The notes beneath the pieces are model-generated. The model did no database searches and was not told the origin of the DNA. It worked only from the letters and a program-made list of their open reading frames with translations. Shown here in pieces: positions 58,506 to 64,000 of a DNA stretch of 64,000 nt. The stretch's first letter is position 1. Every line of letters starts with the position of its first letter. Origin of the DNA: Apoda limacodes (lineage: Eukaryota > Arthropoda > Insecta > Lepidoptera > Limacodidae); the NCBI GenBank assembly GCA_946406115.1, contig OX291542.1:3124959-3188958 (forward strand), given 5' to 3'. Made by a program: the position numbers and the translations under genes.

Positions 58506-59726
58506 AAACAGCAGGTAAGAGCACTGCATTATGGACGACGTAAAGACGTGACGAGGCTTCTTTTTCGAAATGATTTTTACCGAACTGCACTGTAATATCA
58601 TCGCCAGAAAATTGTAGATGTGAGATTTACTCGCTGTTTATTACCTTGTCTTTTCCAGTTATCAAGACTTAAAGACATCAGTGTGATTGTAAACAGTTTC
58701 GAGGATATGATATCCTCCGTTTCACTCCTTTTTGTAGCTGGATAGTTGACTGTTTCGACGTGAACTTCTGTGTAGAAGTGATTTCGTTGTCGAATCACAC
58801 AAACATCTCATACTCGACGTATTGCCAGTTAACATTCTCATAGTCCACAGAGGCTTGACACATGGGCTGATGTCGGAGGACGTCTTCTGTTTAGTCTACC
58901 TCACTGTTTCCGTACAAAGTGCCGTAACCCCTTTGCAGGTGGTTGAAAATCGTACAATAAAGGCAAGATAATTTCCAATCTATTCGTGATAATGACCCTC
59001 GAAATAGCTTATAAACGTGGCCAGCAAATCGATTCCGTAAAAAGATTGCTAACCTTTTTTGAAAGAAATCAGATATACATTGCGGTTTATCGACAATCGA
59101 TGAATTTCATACGTAATTTCAAATGCACAATGTATATCTTATTTCTATGGATTTCAAACGAGAATGTTAGCGATCATTTTACGGAATCGAGCCCTAGATC
59201 TGGCAATAATTTTTAGCTCCAGTATTGAAAAATAGGTTCAAAACGTCATGTGTCAAAATCAAGAGCAGAAGTAGCTCCACGCCTATAGAGTTTTACTATA
59301 TGAATAATAATGAAGTAAAGTGCCTACAATGCCAGTTTTGCCGCTGAAAACAACGTTTTATACCTATTCTATCCCAAAAGCTGGCTACGTCCTTGAACAC
59401 TTATTTAAAAAAATAGGTTCGTGGGTTTTGAAATTAGTTATTTGGATAGCTTATCTTCTTGACTGTTGTAATCTACTCTCCTACGGTACTAATATTTCTT
59501 TGATTTCATTCTTCCAATTTATAGTATACGAATGAGGGGTGAATTAAAACGCCTTTGGGGTTATAAGAATGGCGAACGAGGTAAATAGATATGCATGAGG
59601 GGCTAATAGCAATGAAAAAGGGGTTAATGGAAACACGAATTTTAGGGTTGTCAAAAACTTTTAAAATAAATTATTTATTTAATTTTTTTGAAGCTCCATA
59701 AATTTAAAAGAACAAAACTCGCAATA
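58506..59726. other. Intergenic
   Basis: No domain in the short frames at 58598-58798, 58986-59216 and 59320-59535. At 59535-59640 there is a phrase-like repetition of GGGGTTA / GGGGCTAA / GGGGTTAATGG, probably a decayed tandem repeat. Confidence 0.25.
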
Positions 59727-59876
59727 TTTGCTACCTATCAAGTTTCGAATTCACTAATATAACGAAACATTTTATAAAATGTCAAACGTGCTAATTTCAC
59801 ATTTAAAATAGAAATAAAGACTGTACAAGTCTTTTCTTATCTTATTAGTGAATTCGAAACTTGATAGGTAGCAAAA
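59727..59876. repeat. Fold-back MITE with perfect 32-bp arms
   Basis: Left arm TTGCTACCTATCAAGTTTCG...CACTAATA and right arm TATTAGTG...CGAAACTTGATAGGTAGCAA are exact reverse complements over 32 bases, with about 80 bp of AT-rich loop between. Perfect arms suggest a young insertion or recent repair. Confidence 0.75.
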
Positions 59877-60021
59877 AAAGGTCTTAATAGTAATTCATTA
59901 TTTACGATGGTTTGGCAGAATTAAACATAATTTATTTTAAACAACTACAACATTACAATAAAATCTACCAATTAAAAGTACCTACCTAAGAAGACAGTAG
60001 ACCTTGAAAGTAAGTTTGACA

Positions 60022-60211
60022 GCCCAGGGCCTCCAGCGAAGTAAGAAAAACAACGGAAACGTTAATAGAAACGTTAGTATTCGACCAAGTATGTAAGTTG
60101 CACATTACTTGGCGCAATTATACATTAAAGATAACTTATTTACTCGGTCGGATATCAGCGTTTCTATGAACGCTATCGCTTTTGTGCACACATGCCTAAA
60201 GCCCCTGGCGT
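60022..60211. repeat. Diverged fold-back MITE
   Basis: GCCCAGGGCCTCCAGCG...AATAGAAACGTTAGTATTCG..CCAAGTA at the left is inverted as TACTCGGTCGGATATCAGCG..TTCTATGAACGC...GCCCCTGGCG at the right. About 70-bp arms at roughly 70-75 percent match; no ORF. Confidence 0.55.
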
Positions 60212-60228
60212 TTTTTTTCTACTCACCA

Positions 60229-60560
60229 TGTTTTTTTTTTTTTTTTTTCTGAACTGTCTATGCAGATGGTTGTTGCAGCCATTACTGCTTCACCGGGCTT
60301 TTTGGGGCGAGACTCTGAATGAGCCTCAGCCCATATAGCGCCCAACGCTCAAGGGCTCCCCGCGGGGGAAGCCTCAGCTTGGGTTGTCGCTCTCGGGGGC
60401 GTCCCTTCGACCGGCGTGAGTCTCGAACCCGAAGGTTAGTCACCGCCAGGAGGGGAGTTCCCCGTTACGCGGGTACGGTTGCGATTGAGTGGGGGCGAGA
60501 ACCTAACTATAGTTTTACGACCGTGCCCAGGTCGATCGGGGGGATGATACGTTGTGGATT
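60229..60560 (-). mobile_element. Jockey-like LINE 3' end, minus strand
   Basis: A T run (60229-60247) is followed by the reverse complement of 7290-7575, including GCAGCCATTACTGCTTCACC, GCCCATATAGCGCCCAACGC, TCGGGGGCGTCCCTTCG and CCCGTTACGCGGGTACGGTT. It ends about 200 bp before the THAP-gene start codon. Confidence 0.85.
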
Positions 60561-60763
60561 GCACAATTAATCGATTCGGGTGTCGCAATGTACACGCCCA
60601 CAGAACATTATAAGATTGGCGTGTACCCCAGTAGAAATGGTATGTAAAACGGCGAGCGTGCCACAATCTTGAGCAAACGCGCACTTCACTTCGAAACTCG
60701 CGAATCTGTCATTTAATTGCTCGCGACTACATCGCTGTGTGTTGCTGCGCAAAAATATTTAAA

Positions 60764-60843
60764 ATGCCTTCCTGTGCAGTAATTACTTGCAGAGCAAGAA
60801 GCCAGGTATTAAATGTATCAAAGGGAGGAAGATCTTTTCATTG
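60764..60843 (+). CDS. First coding exon of a THAP-domain protein
   Basis: The ATG at 60764 opens MPSCAVITCRARSQ, then KGGRSFHW and a strong donor (TTG|GTGAGT at 60844). MPxxC-x4-C followed some 15 residues later by a phenylalanine-histidine pair is the diagnostic opening of the THAP zinc-binding domain (C2CH), a DNA-binding module shared with P-element transposase. The exon is 26 codons plus two bases. The next exon should continue with F-P and supply the later C-x2-H, but I saw none up to 64000, so the intron is probably longer than 3 kb. It may be a host gene or a transposase gene. Confidence 0.65.
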
Positions 60844-61900
60844 GTGAGTAGAAGAATACATAATTATAAGCTTTTACATAATTATAAGAAAAATAACCTT
60901 TAAATCAAAATTGACATTGATAAACAATATCTTAAAGTATCAAAATACAATGGGTTGATCCGTCAGTCAGTCATTCAGGACAAAGCATTTTATATGTATA
61001 GATTGGTTCATAAGGTTAGTTTTATTCCAGTTCTGTTTGAGTAACATAGCACTTCTAATGACTTATAATGTTCTGTGTACACGCCCCATATGTCGTATCT
61101 ACACACCACGTTTCTAGGTAAATAGAAATCACCTACTTTTTTGTGATTTGCAAAACATTTACATTTTTTCAAGCCTTTAATGCATTATTTTGTGGTAAAA
61201 TACAACAAGACTCACAAAATTAGAATGTTTAAATAATAGCTTGCATACAAATTATATGAGAAAATAAATTGAGGTTTGTTAGTCTCACAAAAAACCGATT
61301 TCGATTTTTTGTTGCGTCCGTTATTGTTAGAACAAAATTTATATTCTCGCATTACTCGCACATTAATGAAATTTTGGTAGGTTGTTGTGCATACGCTGGG
61401 GTAGGTTTCTGAGATAGAATAAAACTGGTCAAGTGCGAGTCGAACTCGCGTACTGTAAAGTCGAACGGATTGTAATGAAAAATTATTGTGCACACGCCGG
61501 GGAAGTTTCTGAATTAGTACAACCCTTTCACAACAGGTGGCGCGGCAGTTGTTTCAAAATAGAGAAACAACTTAGGCTATGTTCCAAATCACGCCGAGTA
61601 ATTATCGCTCGGTAATGTTGAAAAATCAACCCGTTCTGAACGAGCGTTTGACAGTTAATTTTCACACTAACAGGAGTGATTTTTAACCTTGTCTTTGGCA
61701 GTGTAAAAAATTCAACTTGACAGTTGGAAAATTACTCTACCCCGGGCGTCACAAAACCACTTTTTTAACTTCCTCGTTGCGATTTGGAACGCACCCTTTG
61801 TATTATATATTTTTAACTTCTTTAGACATTTTACAATAACAGTAGTCGCCTAGCAACCTACCATAGAATTAAGTGTATTGGTATCTTATATGGAAGTAAT
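60844..61900 (+). other. Probable THAP-gene intron
   Basis: AT-rich. 61370-61545 carries the GTGCATACGCTGGGGTAGGT / GTGCACACGCCGGGGAAGTT pair, a repeat also at 31610-31720. No exon seen. Confidence 0.3.
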
Positions 61901-61905
61901 ATATC

Positions 61906-62187
61906 TGTCGCAGGCAAATTGTATAATCCTCCGTTTCATAATATGCCTAGGCAGATCGTATAGTATGGAATAGAAATTATCATATAACTGAACAGATTAT
62001 TATATGAAGCTTGGCTGGTACCCTCCCCTTGCTGCGCTCGCTCTGTATATACGGTTACAACTGAGAAACTGAACCTAACCTAACATACATAGCTTATACA
62101 GTGCGATTTCTGTTCCTTCCGTTTCCATACTTTACGATCTGCCTAGGCAAATTATGAAACGGCGGATTATACGATTTGCCTGCGACA
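61906..62187. repeat. Fold-back MITE, 282 bp, TATC target duplication
   Basis: Arms of about 65 bp: TGTCGCAGGCAAATTGTATA...CATAATATGCCTAGGCAGAT..AGTATGGA inverts to TCCATACTTTACGATCTGCC...GGATTATACGATTTGCCTGC..GACA with few mismatches. TATC flanks both sides (61902-61905 and 62188-62191). It lies inside the presumed THAP intron. Confidence 0.8.
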
Positions 62188-62191
62188 TATC

Positions 62192-63560
62192 TACAAATAG
62201 CATAGGACTATATTTTACACATGTTGGGAGAAATGATATGCAATAATGCGAAATCTAGACTCCAAAGAGAATATATAATCACTACGTTTTTACTAGACTC
62301 TACAATCACATAGAAGAAAAAAAAAAGTGTCTGTTTATGTCAAGTTTTTATTTGTTGATTAGGTACGCTGTACATAATACTATATAATTTGTTGGTACGC
62401 TCATTACGCCCGTTTTGTAGTTTCGATTATTTTCTACTTATTTCATTTATCTAAGTTCCTAACCTAACGCAGTGTGAGTAGTGAACCCAATACGCACAAT
62501 TTCAAGCTTTCACAAAGCAACTTATTGTGATAGATACTTTGTTAGATGGACATATGTTGATGAATGGCCAGGGCAGTACATTATCAATTCATCTGACGTT
62601 CTATTTTTAGTACACGAGCTAATAACAGTAAGTAATAATAAAATTTTGTAGTGTTAAGATCTAAATCTCATTAACACTGTGTTTATGTTTACATGTTTTA
62701 CGTATCCATCAATTTCAGGTTTATTCTCTTGACAGACATGACTTATTTACCAATATTGATATAAATATTTTGCTATAGAAAATGGCGAGAAAAGCAGTTT
62801 CATTATAATATTATAAATCATCATAACTTATTTTGAAATACTAGAACTAACTTTCACTATTTTAATTAGACACTATAAATTTTTTTTTATGGTTCATGCT
62901 CATTGCTGAACTCAATTAAAAAGTAATATAATTTTTCCGTTTCCTACTTTCTATATTACATTTCATTTATATCAGTTTAACAAATATTTATGTTCACCTA
63001 TTTTTGGTCAGAGTAATAAAATAAAACACCCGCAAGGGAAAATGCTTCGTTGTGAAAAAAATTCTAAGTCTTTTTTCTCAGCGCCCCTTTTGTACACCCC
63101 AACCCTATTTTTTAGTTTTAATATAAATATTTTATTTTTCAAAACAGCTTACAGTTTAAGTCACTGTTAGGGGTGCAAGGCAAACAACTGTGGGAGATTA
63201 TGTCTATGCTTTTGATTTTTTACCTAAAAGGCTTAATCAATAATATTTTAGGCTAAAATCACATCCATAGGCAGTTTTTTGTTACTAGCTGGTAGCTTCT
63301 GCTATGAACTGACTTGCTTTATACAAAAAGAGAGTGGCCTAGCTGTTTCTTTTACTGACTTCAATAGCCATCACTATGTTTCCTTAGAAATATTTATACA
63401 GTGTAAACTCTTAATAAAGAGAGACCGAGCATTTTTTATCATTATATAGAGTTACCATTTTACGGAGTGAAGAAAAAAAAACCACCAAGCCAGAAACACA
63501 ACAGTAAATTGACTTAGTTCAAAACATTTCCCAACATCACTTTCTTTTCTCCCTTTTCAA
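62192..63560. other. AT-rich DNA, presumed intron
   Basis: No coding exon with a THAP continuation and no named repeat. TTTCAG|G at 62718 was tested as the next exon of the THAP gene and fails: the frame gives no F-P motif and soon stops. Confidence 0.3.
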
Positions 63561-63566
63561 TTTTTC

Positions 63567-63772
63567 AGAGAAACTTCCTTCAGTGAACGCTTGGGTTGTG
63601 GAATGAGCTCCCTGCCAAGGTTTTCTGTAAGGACTACAGTATGGGGTTCTTCAAGAGTGAAGTTATTGGATCTTTGGTGTTGCAAGAGTCCATAGGCCAC
63701 AGTAACCGCTTACCATCAGGCGGACCATGTGCTGGTTTGCCACCTTAGTGGTATAAAAAAAAAAAAATTGCA
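63567..63772 (+). mobile_element. LINE 3' end fragment (family of 20540-23893)
   Basis: AGAGAAACTTCCTTCAGTGA, GTGGAATGAGCTCCCTGCCA, GACTACAGTATGGGGTTCTT and GCTTACCATCAGGCGGACCA lead to an A run at 63757-63768. It retains the codons for the WNELPAKVF ending of the ORF and the 3' UTR. Confidence 0.8.
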
Positions 63773-64000
63773 CAAATCTCAAAAACTTTCCTGCAATGCA
63801 TAACACTTTTCTTTTGCTGGCCATGTTAACAGTTTCAAAGTTTGTTTACTACTGATAATATGATAGGTATCTGGTGTGTTTAGTTGAGACCATCATTTTC
63901 AAGGAAACCAAGCATAATGATGCATGAGTTCAAGGCATTAACAAAAACAAAAGCAAGGTGGCTGTTTACGACCTCAGAAGTTTCAGGGCCTCAACTGTTT

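Noticed and set aside
62700..62770. Second exon of the THAP gene at TTTCAG|GTTTATTC
   Set aside because: The joined frame gives no F-P motif after the exon-1 histidine and stops within about 15 codons.
1..64000. CRISPR array, bacterial operon or telomeric TTAGG tract
   Set aside because: Spliced genes and LINEs show an animal nuclear genome; no spacer-repeat array and no TTAGG run were seen.

Overview
This is an AT-rich animal genomic window with spliced genes, large introns and dense, mostly dead transposable elements. The repeats are of types common in moths and butterflies: tRNA-headed SINEs, Jockey/CR1-like, RTE and L2-like LINE tails, piggyBac-like MITEs with TTAA flanks, and GGTTCCGTA...TACGGAACCC elements. 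It also carries a recognisable CENP-N gene, a kinetochore component that flies lack. Lepidoptera is the best guess, by inference.

Five genes or gene parts are supported. (1) 582-3742, + strand: the last four exons of a lysine-rich, probably nuclear protein whose C-terminus is a textbook PCNA-binding (PIP) box; its 5' end lies outside the window. (2) 14952-29418, + strand: four phase-consistent exons of CENP-N, an inner-kinetochore (CCAN) protein. Its introns swallow a 3.3-kb LINE, a KWG-type transposon fragment, a 22-bp minisatellite and a PIF-like transposase fossil. (3) 46713-42030, - strand: a complete three-exon, 807-residue C2H2 zinc-finger protein with a second C-C-H-H module. (4) 52230-53135, + strand: an intact single-exon WDR83/MORG1 WD40 protein. 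(5) 60764-60843, + strand: the first coding exon of a THAP-domain protein that continues past the window or through unseen exons. Weaker candidates are a signal-anchor exon at 38725 and a small basic ORF at 50553-50762 (-).

Layout: 0-4 kb PIP-box gene; 4-14.9 kb repeats and unrecognised AT-rich DNA (Jockey-like 3' end at 6.6-7.6 kb, MITE pair at 7.6 and 9.2 kb); 15-29.4 kb CENP-N; 29.7-41.7 kb LINE graveyard (RTE, CR1/Jockey, Jockey) with SINEs and a large GGTTCCGTA element; 42-46.7 kb zinc-finger gene; 47-50.5 kb LINE 5' fragment and repeats; 52.2-53.1 kb WDR83; 53.2-60.6 kb nested minus-strand transposon debris (pogo-like, Gypsy, Jockey) and fold-back MITEs; 60.7 kb THAP gene start; 61.9-62.2 kb a fold-back MITE with a clear target-site duplication; 63.6 kb a LINE tail.

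The genes do not form a pathway. CENP-N, the PIP-box protein and the zinc-finger/THAP proteins are all expected to act on chromatin, but nothing in the sequence links them. Exon borders were set by splice consensus plus reading-frame continuity. Family assignments rest on recalled family knowledge, not on searches.
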